Shown: positions 34,636 through 43,500 of the stretch, piece by piece
How the letters are laid out: the number at the start of each line of letters is the position of its first letter
Numbering within the stretch: position 1 is the stretch's first letter
Source of the DNA: Rubrivivax sp.
GTDB taxonomy: Bacteria; Pseudomonadota; Gammaproteobacteria; Burkholderiales; Burkholderiaceae_C
Reading direction: 5' to 3'
DNA length: 64,000 nt
Assembly (NCBI GenBank): GCA_027491255.1
Contig: JAIXWM010000175.1
Span: 1-64,000, forward strand
Position numbers and translations under genes: made by a program
The notes under the pieces: generated by a model
Database searches by the model: none
Told to the model about the DNA's origin: nothing
What the model saw: the letters and a program-made list of their open reading frames with translations, nothing else

Positions 34636-35807
34636 GCGGGAGCCCCCAGGATGGCGGCGCCGGTGCACAGGCAGCGGTCGTAGGTGACCATGCCGTAGCC
34701 GCCGACCAGGCCCAGGCGCGCGCCGGCCACCTGCCGGCCTGCCGCCTGGCCGGTGAGCTGGCGCAGCGCCTCGTTGACGTTCATGAAGCCGCCCGCCGCC
34801 CCCGCCTGCCCCGACGACAGCTGCCCGCCCGAGGTGTTCAGCGGAAAGCTGCCATCGTGCGTGAAGCGGTGCGCGCGCACGAAGTCCGGGGCCTCGCCGA
34901 GCTCGCAGAACCCCAGGCCCTCGAGCTGCATCATCACGATGACCGGGTAGTCGTCGTAGGCCTGCACGAAGTCGATGTCAGCCGGCCGCGCGCCTGCCAT
35001 CGCGTACAGCTCGGGCAGGTCAACGCGCCAGCCGCCGCGCACCATCACCGGGTCGTCCTGGTAGGCGTTGTGGCGCTCGATCGTGCCGCGCAGGGTGACG
35101 TGGGCCAGGCCGAGGTCGCGCGCGCGCTGCTCGCTCATCACGAGGAAGGCCTCGGCGCCGGCGCAGGGCATCACGCAGTCGAACAGGTGGATGGGCTCGG
35201 CAATCGGGCGCGCGGCCAGGTACTCGTCCAGCGTCAGCGGCTTCCTGAAGAAGCGCGAGCCGTAGGCCAGCGCATTGGCGCGCTGGTCCACGCACAGGCG
35301 CCCGAAGTCCTCGCGGCGCGCGCCGCTGCTCGCCATGTAGTTTGCGGTGATGAAGGCAAACAGCGCGTTCGGCCCGCCCGAGCCGTAGGGGTAGGTCGCG
35401 TCGCGCGCGAACTGGCTGAACGAGCCCAGCATCAGGCGGAAGGAGTCGACGTGGTTGGTGTCGGCCGCCACGCAGGCGACGACGCTGGCGTCGCCGGCCT
35501 GCACCGCGCGCGCGGCGCGGCGCAGCGCCATCACGCCGCTGGCGCCGCCGTTGGGCAGGTGGTCGAGCCAGCGCGGGCTCAGGCCCAGGTGCTGCGTCAC
35601 GCCGACCGCGGTGTCGGGTCCGAGCGAGAAGCTGCTGACCGTCAGGCCGTCGATGTCGTCCTTGCGCAGGCCGCTCGCGTCCAGCAGCGAGCGCACCGCA
35701 CGGCCCAGGAACCAGTGCGCGCCGCGCGTCGAATAGCGCACATAGGGCACGGTCACCGGCACGCAGACGGCAACGCCCTCGTAACCGCGGCGGGACCCGC
35801 TTGCCAC
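34632..35807 (-). CDS. Thiolase-fold (lipid-transfer-protein/SCP2-type) protein lacking the usual catalytic Cys and His
   Basis: The 391-residue protein has the thiolase fold of the Ltp/SCP-x branch. Where thiolases have C-x-S-G, it reads NGGASG, so the nucleophile position is Gly88. The GHP motif near the C-terminal NTSGGQLSSGQAG is Gln-Ala instead. Ltp2-type retro-aldolases form complexes with DUF35 proteins and do not use the thiolase Cys, so an acyl-CoA retro-aldol or related reaction is a reasonable inference. The GTG start at 35807 lies four bases after the ligase stop, and the end overlaps the DUF35-SDR start by four bases. Confidence 0.88.
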   Translation of the reverse strand: MASGSRRGYEGVAVCVPVTVPYVRYSTRGAHWFLGRAVRSLLDASGLRKDDIDGLTVSSFSLGPDTAVGVTQHLGLSPRWLDHLPNGGASGVMALRRAARAVQAGDASVVACVAADTNHVDSFRLMLGSFSQFARDATYPYGSGGPNALFAFITANYMASSGARREDFGRLCVDQRANALAYGSRFFRKPLTLDEYLAARPIAEPIHLFDCVMPCAGAEAFLVMSEQRARDLGLAHVTLRGTIERHNAYQDDPVMVRGGWRVDLPELYAMAGARPADIDFVQAYDDYPVIVMMQLEGLGFCELGEAPDFVRAHRFTHDGSFPLNTSGGQLSSGQAGAAGGFMNVNEALRQLTGQAAGRQVAGARLGLVGGYGMVTYDRCLCTGAAILGAPA

Positions 35808-35811
35808 CGCC

Positions 35812-37491
35812 CTACCCCACCCGCCGCTTCAGCGCGCGCGTGTCCACACAGTGCGCCTGCCCGGGCAGCGCCTGCGCCAGCGCCTTCAGCTCGCCGCGCT
35901 GGATCTTCTGCGACGCCGTCAGCGGCAGCGCCTCCACGAAAGCCACCCAGCCCGGGGCCTTGTAGTAGGCCAGCCGTTGCAGCGCGTGCTCCACCAGCGC
36001 CGCGGCCAGCGACGCCTGCGCCTGCGCATCGGCCGGCTCGTGCAGCACCACGCAGGCCAGCACCTCGTCGCCGCGCACCGCGTCAGGCGTGGCGGCCACG
36101 GCGCAGGCCTTGACGGCCGGGTGCTGGTTCAGCACGCCCTCGACCTCGACGGCCGAGATGTTCTCGCCGCTGCGGCGGATCACGTTCTTGCGCCGGTCGA
36201 TGAAGTGCAACTGTCCGTCGGTGTCGCGGCTGACGATGTCGCCGGTGTGGAACCAGCCGCCGGCCCAGGCCTCGGCCGTCGCCTCCGGGTCCTTGAGGTA
36301 AGCGCTGAAGAAGCCATCGCGAGGATCGGCCCCGGCATGCCTCACCCACAGCTCGCCGGGCTCGCCGCGGGCCGGATCGCTGCCGTCGTCGGCCACCAGC
36401 CGGACCTCGACGTCCGCGCCCTCGCGGCCGAAGCAGTTGGTGCCGACCTGGCGCGGCTCGCGATGCGCCATCACCACCGCGCCGGCGCCGGTCTCGGTCA
36501 TGGCCCAGGCCTCCAGCAGCGGAAAGCCGAAGCGTGCTTCGAAAGGCGCGTGCAGGGCGCGCTCGACGCCAGCGCCGAAACCGAAGCGCACCGCGTGCAC
36601 GCGGTCGTCGTCGCGCGCAGGCGCCTTCATCAGCAGGGCCGGCATCACGCCCAGGTAGTGAACGACGCTGGCGCGACTGGCGCGCACGCTGTCCCACCAC
36701 GTGCCGGGATGGAAGCGGTCGAGCAGGATCAGGCAGCCGCCGGTGAGCACCATCGCCATCACCGAGTAGGCCTTCGCGTTCATGTGGACCAGCGGCAGCG
36801 GCGTCAGCATCCGCTCCTCGGCCGGCCTCAGCGCCGCCATGCCGCCGACTGCGGCGTACCAGGCGCCGGCATGCAGGTAGTAGCGATTGGTCAGCACGCA
36901 GCCCTTGGGGCGGCCTGTCGTGCCGCTGGTGTACAGCAGCCCGCACTCCGTGTGCAGGCCGGGCACGGCATCGGTCTGCGGCGGCGGCAGCGGCGCCGGG
37001 GGTGGCGCATCGTCGTCGGTCGTCAGAGCCAGCGCGCGGCCCGCGGCGCGGGCTGCGGCGGCGAGGTCGGCATGGCGGTGCGGCAGCGCGACCGCGAGCA
37101 CGATCTCGGAGTGGCCGACCAGGTATTCGAGCTCGGCCGAGCGCAGCTCGGCATTGATCGGCACGACCGAGATGCCCAGGCCGTTCAGCGCGAACCAGTG
37201 CAGCAGGAAGGCCGGGCGGTTCTCCAGCAGCAGGCCGACGCGGTGGCCGGCCCCGTAGCCGGCGCCTGCGTAGGCAGCCCGCAGCGACTGCACACGGGCC
37301 AGCGCCTGCGCGTAGCTGAGCTCGCCGGCCTCGATGCCGTAGACGGCGGCGGTCTCGGGCAAGACCTGGACGAAGGGTCGGTCGCCCCAGCGCGCGGCGG
37401 CGGCTGCGAAGGCCGCGGCGACGCTCGGCTGGGCCGCGGGCTCGAGGCCCGAGGCGTCGCGGGCTGGAAGCGAATCTGAAGAAGGGATCAT
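35812..37491 (-). CDS. AMP-forming carboxylate-CoA ligase
   Basis: The 559-residue ANL enzyme has YTSGTTGRPKGCVLTN, AWAMTETGAGAVVMAH, GWFHTGDIVSRDTDG, RRKNVIRRSGENISAVEVE and a C-terminal LTASQKIQRGEL with the catalytic Lys. It should turn the pathway acid into a CoA ester before the thiolase/DUF35 step. It starts 15 bases after the dioxygenase beta gene and ends four bases before the thiolase-fold gene, so it is firmly within the operon. Substrate class cannot be told from motifs; it is not a close match to benzoate-CoA ligase by eye. Confidence 0.92.
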   Translation of the reverse strand: MIPSSDSLPARDASGLEPAAQPSVAAAFAAAAARWGDRPFVQVLPETAAVYGIEAGELSYAQALARVQSLRAAYAGAGYGAGHRVGLLLENRPAFLLHWFALNGLGISVVPINAELRSAELEYLVGHSEIVLAVALPHRHADLAAAARAAGRALALTTDDDAPPPAPLPPPQTDAVPGLHTECGLLYTSGTTGRPKGCVLTNRYYLHAGAWYAAVGGMAALRPAEERMLTPLPLVHMNAKAYSVMAMVLTGGCLILLDRFHPGTWWDSVRASRASVVHYLGVMPALLMKAPARDDDRVHAVRFGFGAGVERALHAPFEARFGFPLLEAWAMTETGAGAVVMAHREPRQVGTNCFGREGADVEVRLVADDGSDPARGEPGELWVRHAGADPRDGFFSAYLKDPEATAEAWAGGWFHTGDIVSRDTDGQLHFIDRRKNVIRRSGENISAVEVEGVLNQHPAVKACAVAATPDAVRGDEVLACVVLHEPADAQAQASLAAALVEHALQRLAYYKAPGWVAFVEALPLTASQKIQRGELKALAQALPGQAHCVDTRALKRRVG

Positions 37492-37506
37492 CTCGACGGC
37501 TGCGAT

Positions 37507-37995
37507 CTACATGAAGAGCTGCATGTTGCCGAAGCTGGCATCGCAGTTGACCAGGTCCACGCGCTTGAGCCGGATGCGCAGCCCGGCCGGCGTGGCGGCC
37601 AAGGTGTGCGTGGCCCAGCCGGCGTACAGCTGCTGCTCGTCGCGCCGGGTCTCGACATAGTGGAAGGCGCAGCGCGTCACGTAGACGCCCGCCGCCTCGT
37701 CGCGCGACTCCACCGTCGGCGCCTGCAGCAGGTGGTGGCAGCGGCTGGCCGGCTGCTGCGAGTAGGTGCGCGCGCCGCGCAGGCGCTCCACCCGTACCTG
37801 GAGCAGCAACTTGTCCTCGTGCATCAGCGAGGCGTGCAGCCGTGCGTCCGTCTGGCCCGCAGCAAGCGGCATCCAATAGAAGCCGTCCTCGGCGAACAGC
37901 GCCAGCCAGTCCTCGAAGCGCAGTTCGTCGAGCAGGCGGGCCTCGGCGTAGACGAAGTCGGTCAGTTCGCGGTCGGTGGGGACAGGCGTGCTCAC
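37507..37995 (-). CDS. Aromatic-ring-hydroxylating dioxygenase, beta subunit
   Basis: The 162-residue protein has the SnoaL-like fold pattern of Rieske-oxygenase small subunits: FVYAEARLLDELRFEDWLALFAEDGFYWMPL near the start and RCHHLLQAP with TRCAFHYVETRRDEQQLYAGWATH later. Beta subunits have no cofactor and shape the alpha3-beta3 hexamer. The gene follows the alpha gene by 61 bases. Its length is usual for benzoate/anthranilate-type small subunits. Confidence 0.93.
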   Translation of the reverse strand: MSTPVPTDRELTDFVYAEARLLDELRFEDWLALFAEDGFYWMPLAAGQTDARLHASLMHEDKLLLQVRVERLRGARTYSQQPASRCHHLLQAPTVESRDEAAGVYVTRCAFHYVETRRDEQQLYAGWATHTLAATPAGLRIRLKRVDLVNCDASFGNMQLFM

Positions 37996-38056
37996 GGCAG
38001 GGGTCTCCGCTGGTCAGGGCGATGCGGTCGCGGGGCGAACCATGACGATGGCAAGG

Positions 38057-39430
38057 TCATGCCACCGCCCCGGCCGGCGGCGCCGATGCGGCTTCGGATG
38101 CGCCTGAACCCATGGTGGCCGTCATGTAGCGCACCCAGGCGCGCATCTGGTTGCGCATCTGCCATTCGTTCGTGCCGTTGGTCACGGCCGTGGCCTGGCC
38201 GCGCTCGGCCGGGTCGTACAGACGGCCGAGGTTGACCCAGTCGGCGCCACGGCTGCGCAAGCCCTCCTGGGAGCGCTCATAGACCTCCAGGTCGTCGTGG
38301 CCGACGACCGAGGTCGGCGCATTGATCAGGCGGTTGTACATCAGCGTGCGCTCGAACAGCAGGTCGGGCGCGCCCACGGGGCGGAAGGTCCAGGACTCCA
38401 CGAGCGTGCGGTCGGCCGCCAGGGGCTTGAACAGACGCAGCGTCTGGATCGGCCCCTTGACCATGATGTTCGGGAAGTAGATCGTGTTGTGGCGCACCTC
38501 ACCGAGGATGCGGCCGGCGCGCTCCTCGCCGTAGGCCGCGACCATGGCCTCCCAGTAGCCGGGAATGGGCGAGTAGCCGGCGTGCAGCGAGTCGGCCACG
38601 CCGGTGTGTCCGTGCCCGTGGTCCCAGACGCGAATACCCATCTTCTCGAAGAAGTCGTACGGGTTGACGAAGGGCGCGAACAGCTCCACGGCCATCGGCT
38701 TGGGCGTGCCCGGCGGCGCCGCCTGCCACACGCGCACGGCCGTGCCGGCCGAGGACTGGTGCGCCACCATCGGGTGGCAGGTGTCGGTCTGGTTGTCGAC
38801 CAGCATCTTCCAGTTGCAGCGGTGCAGGTAGCGGAAGACACCGCCCGCCACCTCGAGCCGCCCCTCTGGGGAACGGTCGACCATGTTGTCCAGCGTGCTC
38901 AGCGAGTCGCCGAAGTAGTCCTCGAAGCTCACGCCCACCGGGTTCAGGCGGCAGAAGACGAAGTCACGGTAGACATGCATCGCACCCACCGGCGCCAGGC
39001 CGCGGCGCGCCTCGGACTGCTGGAAGGCCGGGTTGGCGTAGCCCTCGCGCAGCGGCGTGGCCAGCAGCGAGCCGTCGGTACGGTAGGTCCAGGCGTGGTA
39101 AGGGCAGCGCAGGATGTTGCCCACATGCGCCGGCCCCTCGGGCACGAGCTGCACGCCCTTGTGCGCGCAGCGGTTGTGCAGCACACGCAGGCTGCCGTCG
39201 GCCTGGCGCACCATCACCACCGGCTGGTCGCCCACCGTCGTGGCATAGGCATCGCCGGGTTGCGGCGTCTGGCTGGCATGGCCCACATAGACCCAGGTGT
39301 TGGCGAACAAGTGCTCCATCTCGAGCGCGAAGATCTCGGGGTCGATGTAGCAGTCGCGGTGGACCTCGGTCTCGCGCACGAGCGCGGCGACGGCGTCGGG
39401 GCGGTCGCGGTAGCGGGAGGTTCTGGGCAT
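38057..39430 (-). CDS. Aromatic-ring-hydroxylating dioxygenase, alpha subunit (Rieske)
   Basis: The 457-residue catalytic subunit has Rieske 2Fe-2S ligands C88, H90, C109 and H112 (CAHKG; CPYHAW), the NWK motif, and mononuclear iron ligands H219 and H224 with bridging Asp216 (DTCHPMVAH). It would insert O2 into an aromatic acid or heterocycle, giving a cis-diol or oxidised ring, and needs an electron donor. No ferredoxin or reductase is in this operon; a VanB-type reductase lies at 16.8 kb. The start at 39430 follows the iorB stop by 44 bases. The substrate is unknown; by general pattern it belongs with benzoate/anthranilate/indole-acid type enzymes. Confidence 0.94.
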   Translation of the reverse strand: MPRTSRYRDRPDAVAALVRETEVHRDCYIDPEIFALEMEHLFANTWVYVGHASQTPQPGDAYATTVGDQPVVMVRQADGSLRVLHNRCAHKGVQLVPEGPAHVGNILRCPYHAWTYRTDGSLLATPLREGYANPAFQQSEARRGLAPVGAMHVYRDFVFCRLNPVGVSFEDYFGDSLSTLDNMVDRSPEGRLEVAGGVFRYLHRCNWKMLVDNQTDTCHPMVAHQSSAGTAVRVWQAAPPGTPKPMAVELFAPFVNPYDFFEKMGIRVWDHGHGHTGVADSLHAGYSPIPGYWEAMVAAYGEERAGRILGEVRHNTIYFPNIMVKGPIQTLRLFKPLAADRTLVESWTFRPVGAPDLLFERTLMYNRLINAPTSVVGHDDLEVYERSQEGLRSRGADWVNLGRLYDPAERGQATAVTNGTNEWQMRNQMRAWVRYMTATMGSGASEAASAPPAGAVA

Positions 39431-39474
39431 GGCGGGCTCCTGCAGGAAAGGGGCGGTCGGGTCGGCGCGTCCTC

Positions 39475-41091
39475 TCAGCCGGCCAGTCCGTGACGGCGCA
39501 GCGCCGCCTGCAGCGACCGCCCATGCTCGTCGGCCAGCGCCGCATCGCGCAGTTCGGCCAGCAGCGCTGGCGCCGGGCGGGCCGCGCCACGCCAGACGAG
39601 GCGCAAGGTCTCGAAATTGCGCCAGCCGCGCGCGTGCGTGTCGCCATAGCCCTTGACCAGGCGCTGGCAGCGCGCGATCTCGACGGCCAGCGCCGGGTCG
39701 GTGGCGACGACGGCGCGCAGATCGGTCAGCCAGTCCTCGATGCGCGCGTTCTCGACCGCGTAGCGCAGCGTGGAACGGCGCCAGCGCCGCAGCAAGGCGA
39801 CGCCGGTGAGCATCAGGTAGCCGCGCAGCGAGCTCGTCTCGACGACGCGTCCGCGCGCGAACAGGCGCTCGACCCAGCGCCGCGGCGCCCCGGAGGCGAG
39901 CAGCCATCGGCCCACGGGCGCGGGCAGCGTCTCGGCGATCTCCTGCAGGCGCGGGTGCAGGTACTCCTGGATCGCGAGCAACTGGTCGTCACCGGCGCGC
40001 ACCTCTCCACGCACGCGAGCGAAACGCGAGTCGCGCGTCTTCAGGTCGGCCACCCGGATCGTGTCCTCCCAGCTCATCCACAGCGCCAGATGGCGCGCCA
40101 CCTCGCGCAGCAGCGTCGTCGTCTGCGGCTGCGCCGCCGCCCCGCGCGCCGCGGCGCGCACCGTGTCCAGGCGGTCGAGGTAGAGGCTGGCGTAGGCCGG
40201 GTCCTGGTAATCGATGCAGCGGCGCAGACCCTCGAGCACCAGTTCGAGGGCCTGGGCGTCTTCGGCAAGGGCCCGCGCGGCGCGGTCGATCAGGGCCTGC
40301 ACCGCCGGCTCGGCCGCCCGCGGCAGCCGGGCCGGTGGGGTGCTGGCGACCTGCGACGAAGTGGTGCCCGCAGCGCCACCCGGGGCGGCTGCCGCAGGCT
40401 GCGGCCCGCCCGCGGCGGTGGCCCGGTCATAGGCCGCGGCAAACGCCCGCAGGCTGGCCGCCACGCCCACCCCACCCTGCTCGATCGTCACCTCGAACTG
40501 CGCGCGCGTGAAGGGCAACTCGCCAGTGGCGGCGAGCGCGCCGAACAACACCGCGCTGATCACGCTGCCCGACTCCTCGGCTGCCAGCGCCATGTCGAAG
40601 CCGACGAAGCGGCGCGCCGCGCCGCGCGCCAGGTCGAGCAGCGCCGCACTGTCGGCGCGGCCGTCGCCCATGGCCGTCTTCTCGGCGATGGCGTAGACGC
40701 GGTGGGTCGAGGTGACGAGCGTCGTGCGTTGCGGCGTCACCAGACCCCGTTGCACCGCGCGCCCGGCCTCCATCAGCTCGGAGGCCAGCACGACATCGAC
40801 ATCACCCGGCATCGGCATCAGCGCCATCACCGGGGCCTGCCCGGCCTGCTGCGCTGCCGCCGCCGGGAAAATCTCGACGTAATAGATCGTCGCCCCCGTG
40901 CGCTGCGCGACGCCCGGCACCGAAGTCGTCTGGGCGAGGTGGCCGTGCTGCTCGGCCAGGCTGACGAGCCAGTCGGCCAGCACGCCGCCGCCCTCCCCGC
41001 CCATCGCCAGGACGGCGATCTTGATCAGACGCGGCCCGTCCGTGTCGGGCAGGGCCTGCGCCGCGGGCGCGGCCGGGGCATCAGAACGCAT
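39475..41091 (-). CDS. iorB: Indolepyruvate:ferredoxin oxidoreductase, beta subunit, with C-terminal extension
   Basis: The first ~200 residues are the POR gamma-type domain (VLAMGGEGGGVLADWL; TSVPGVAQRTGATIYYVEI). The remaining ~300 residues form the DUF6537-like extension found in proteobacterial IorB (RRWRRSTLRYAVENARIEDWL; RLVKGYGDTHARGWRNFE). A Pro/Ala linker separates the two near residues 225-265. With IorA it would oxidatively decarboxylate an aryl-pyruvate to an aryl-acetyl-CoA, reducing ferredoxin. The 538-residue frame starts 11 bases inside the end of iorA, so the two are coupled. True substrate may differ from indolepyruvate. Confidence 0.92.
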   Translation of the reverse strand: MRSDAPAAPAAQALPDTDGPRLIKIAVLAMGGEGGGVLADWLVSLAEQHGHLAQTTSVPGVAQRTGATIYYVEIFPAAAAQQAGQAPVMALMPMPGDVDVVLASELMEAGRAVQRGLVTPQRTTLVTSTHRVYAIAEKTAMGDGRADSAALLDLARGAARRFVGFDMALAAEESGSVISAVLFGALAATGELPFTRAQFEVTIEQGGVGVAASLRAFAAAYDRATAAGGPQPAAAAPGGAAGTTSSQVASTPPARLPRAAEPAVQALIDRAARALAEDAQALELVLEGLRRCIDYQDPAYASLYLDRLDTVRAAARGAAAQPQTTTLLREVARHLALWMSWEDTIRVADLKTRDSRFARVRGEVRAGDDQLLAIQEYLHPRLQEIAETLPAPVGRWLLASGAPRRWVERLFARGRVVETSSLRGYLMLTGVALLRRWRRSTLRYAVENARIEDWLTDLRAVVATDPALAVEIARCQRLVKGYGDTHARGWRNFETLRLVWRGAARPAPALLAELRDAALADEHGRSLQAALRRHGLAG

Positions 41092-43225
41092 ACCGCGCCC
41101 GCCGTGCCGCCGCGCGCCGTTGCAGCCAGCCGATCACGCGAGCGCGCAGCGCCTCGCGCCAGCGGTCGGCCCGCGTGGGATTGCTGACGATGCGCGCCTT
41201 GTAGAACGAGGGGCAGAGCACCGCCGCATGCGAGACCTCGCCGCAAAGCCCGCAACCGACGCAGGAGTCGACCACCGCCGCCACCGGGTCGGTGCGCAGC
41301 GGATCAGGGTTGGGCTTGACCGTCAGCGAAGGACAGCCGGACAGGCGGATGCAGGAGTGGTCGCCGGTGCAGGTGTCCGGGTCGACGCCGAAACGCTCGC
41401 GCACGACGCGTTCACCCGCCGCCACGCGCTGGCGCTGCAGCGGCTTCTCGCGCCGCTGGCGGTTGAGCATGCATTCGCTTTGCGCCACGATGACCTTGGG
41501 GCCGCGCTCGCGCGTGGTCAGCGCCTCCTTCAAGGCCGCCTTCATCTGAGCCAGGTCGTAGGTGTGGGTGACCGTGCGCACCCACTTCACGCCCACCCCG
41601 CGCACCGCCGACTCGATGGCGTGGCCGGTGCTTCGCGTCGGGTTGACGGCCTTGGAAGACAGGATGTCCTGCCCGCCGGTGGCCGAGGTGTAGCTGTTGT
41701 CGACGACCACCGTCAGGTTGTCCGAACGGTTGAACACCGCGTTGGCAATGCCGCTGGTCAGGCCGTTGTGCCAGAAGCCGCCGTCTCCCATGACGCTGAT
41801 CGCGCGCTTGGCTGCGGGCACGTTCAGCGCCGCGGCGCCGGCCGTGCCCAGACCGTACCCCATCGTCGTGTTGCCCAGGTTGAAGGGCGGCAGGATGGAG
41901 AACAGGTGGCAGCCGATGTCGGCCGAGACATGGTGCTCGCCGAGCTCGCGTTCGACCAGCTTCATCGCGGTGAAGATCGGCCGCTCAGGGCAGCCGGTGC
42001 AAAAGCCGGGCGGACGCGCGTGGACGGTGGCGCCGGCCGGCAGCTCGATCGGGCCGGCGCGCGGCGCCGCCAAGGCCTGCGGCGGCAGTCGATCGTGGCG
42101 CTCGAGGAAGGCGCGAACGCCGGCCAGCACCTCGGCGGCCGTGTACTCGCCAGCCACCGGCAGCACGTCCTTGCCGTGCAGCGCGGTGTCACAGCCTGCG
42201 GCGCGCAGGATGGCCGCCACGTTCTGCTCGAGGTAGTTGGGCTGCCCTTCCTCGACCATCAGCACTGCGCGCTTGCCGCGGCAGAAGCGCACCACCTCAT
42301 CGTCCACCAGCGGGTAGGTGACGTTCATCACGTACAGCGGTACGCGGCTGCGCCCGAAGACATCGGCCAGCCCCACGCGCTCGAGCACGCGCAGCAGCGT
42401 GTTGTAGTGCCCGCCCTGGACGACGATGCCCACGTCGTCGAAGCCGCCGGGCGCGGCGTCGAAGAACTCGTTGAGCCCCCGCTCCTGGATGAAGCGCACC
42501 GCCGCGGGCCAGCGCTGCTGGATCTTCTCCTTCTCGTGCAGGAAGCTCGCGGGGGGCAGCACGATGCGGCTCGTGTCACGGCGCGGCTGCTCCATCGCCT
42601 CGCGCAGCGTGAAGGCCGGGCGCTGGTTGGCGCTGGCAACGAACTGCCCGTGCACGTGGCAGGCGCGGATGCGCAGCTGCAGCATCACCGGGGTATTGCT
42701 GGCCTCGCTGAGCTCGAAGCCGTCCTTCACCGCCTTGACGATGGACGGCAGGTTGGGCCGCGGATCGAGCAGCCAGATCTGCGACTTCATCGCGAAGGCG
42801 TGGCTGCGCTCCTGCATGATGGAGCTGCCCTCGCCGTAGTCCTCGCCGACGATGATGAGCGCCCCGCCGGTGACGCCGCCCGAGGCGAGGTTGGCCAGCG
42901 CATCGCTCGCGACGTTGGTGCCCACCGTGCTCTTGAAGGTGCAGGCCCCACGCAGCGGATAGTTCACGCTGGCCGCCAGCGTGGCTGCGGCCGTGGCCTC
43001 GCTGGCGCTGTGCTCGAAGTGGATGCCGTGCTCGGCCAGGATGTCCTGCGCGTCCGCCAGCACGTCCATCAGATGCGAGATCGGCGCGCCCTGGTAGCCC
43101 GAGACGTAGGACACGCCCGACTCCAGCAGCGCCTTCGTCACGGCCAGGATGCCCTCGCCGTGGAAGACCTCGCCCTCACCCAGGCGCAGCTTGCGAACTT
43201 CTTCGACGAAGGATCTTTCGGCCAT
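41081..43225 (-). CDS. iorA: Indolepyruvate:ferredoxin oxidoreductase, alpha subunit
   Basis: The 714-residue protein has an N-terminal POR alpha domain (SGYQGAPISHLMDVLADA), a TPP-binding domain with GDGGFWHNGL and VVVDNSYTSATGG (around residues 475-505), and C-terminal Fe-S motifs CTGDHSCIRLSGCPS and CVGCGLCGEVSHAAVLCP. It oxidises 2-oxo acids with CoA and an electron acceptor. It is the first gene of the operon, with GGGAG nine bases before the ATG and a sigma70-like promoter about 100 bases upstream. How an oxygen-sensitive enzyme works beside an O2-using dioxygenase is a point of interest, though this long proteobacterial form is common in aerobes. Confidence 0.94.
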   Translation of the reverse strand: MAERSFVEEVRKLRLGEGEVFHGEGILAVTKALLESGVSYVSGYQGAPISHLMDVLADAQDILAEHGIHFEHSASEATAAATLAASVNYPLRGACTFKSTVGTNVASDALANLASGGVTGGALIIVGEDYGEGSSIMQERSHAFAMKSQIWLLDPRPNLPSIVKAVKDGFELSEASNTPVMLQLRIRACHVHGQFVASANQRPAFTLREAMEQPRRDTSRIVLPPASFLHEKEKIQQRWPAAVRFIQERGLNEFFDAAPGGFDDVGIVVQGGHYNTLLRVLERVGLADVFGRSRVPLYVMNVTYPLVDDEVVRFCRGKRAVLMVEEGQPNYLEQNVAAILRAAGCDTALHGKDVLPVAGEYTAAEVLAGVRAFLERHDRLPPQALAAPRAGPIELPAGATVHARPPGFCTGCPERPIFTAMKLVERELGEHHVSADIGCHLFSILPPFNLGNTTMGYGLGTAGAAALNVPAAKRAISVMGDGGFWHNGLTSGIANAVFNRSDNLTVVVDNSYTSATGGQDILSSKAVNPTRSTGHAIESAVRGVGVKWVRTVTHTYDLAQMKAALKEALTTRERGPKVIVAQSECMLNRQRREKPLQRQRVAAGERVVRERFGVDPDTCTGDHSCIRLSGCPSLTVKPNPDPLRTDPVAAVVDSCVGCGLCGEVSHAAVLCPSFYKARIVSNPTRADRWREALRARVIGWLQRRAAARRARYAF

Positions 43226-43500
43226 CGGCAGCGCTCCCTGCGCCGGGGCGCCCCGGAACAGGCGTCCTCAGACGATACGCAACGGTGCCGCCACCTGCGG
43301 CCTGCACCGACCTGCGAACACAGAGTGTAGGCAGCGATATTTCCAAAGTCAAATACTTCCGGACAGTGCGCGATCGGCACCGCGCCGCGCACGCCCCGCA
43401 CAGCGGCCGAGCGTTGTGGCGCTGGGCACGAAAGGCGCGTCCAAACGCCCCGGATCACGGCGCAAGCCACAGCCCTGGCCCGGGCTGTGGCGAGGGCTTT
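43226..43500. other. 275-base intergenic region upstream of iorA
   Basis: The region is AT-richer than its surroundings near 43320-43365 and carries the promoter described separately. No gene is seen. It lies between the FAD monooxygenase stop and the iorA start. Confidence 0.6.
43324..43352 (-). promoter_or_regulatory. Sigma70-like promoter for the iorA operon with a possible operator
   Basis: On the minus strand TTGACT (43352-43347) and TACACT (43329-43324) are separated by exactly 17 bases, close to the sigma70 consensus. Transcription should begin near 43317, giving a leader of about 90 bases. A TATTT...AAATA inverted repeat of 18 bases overlaps the -35 element and is a candidate MarR-type operator. 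The operator role is inference. Confidence 0.7.
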
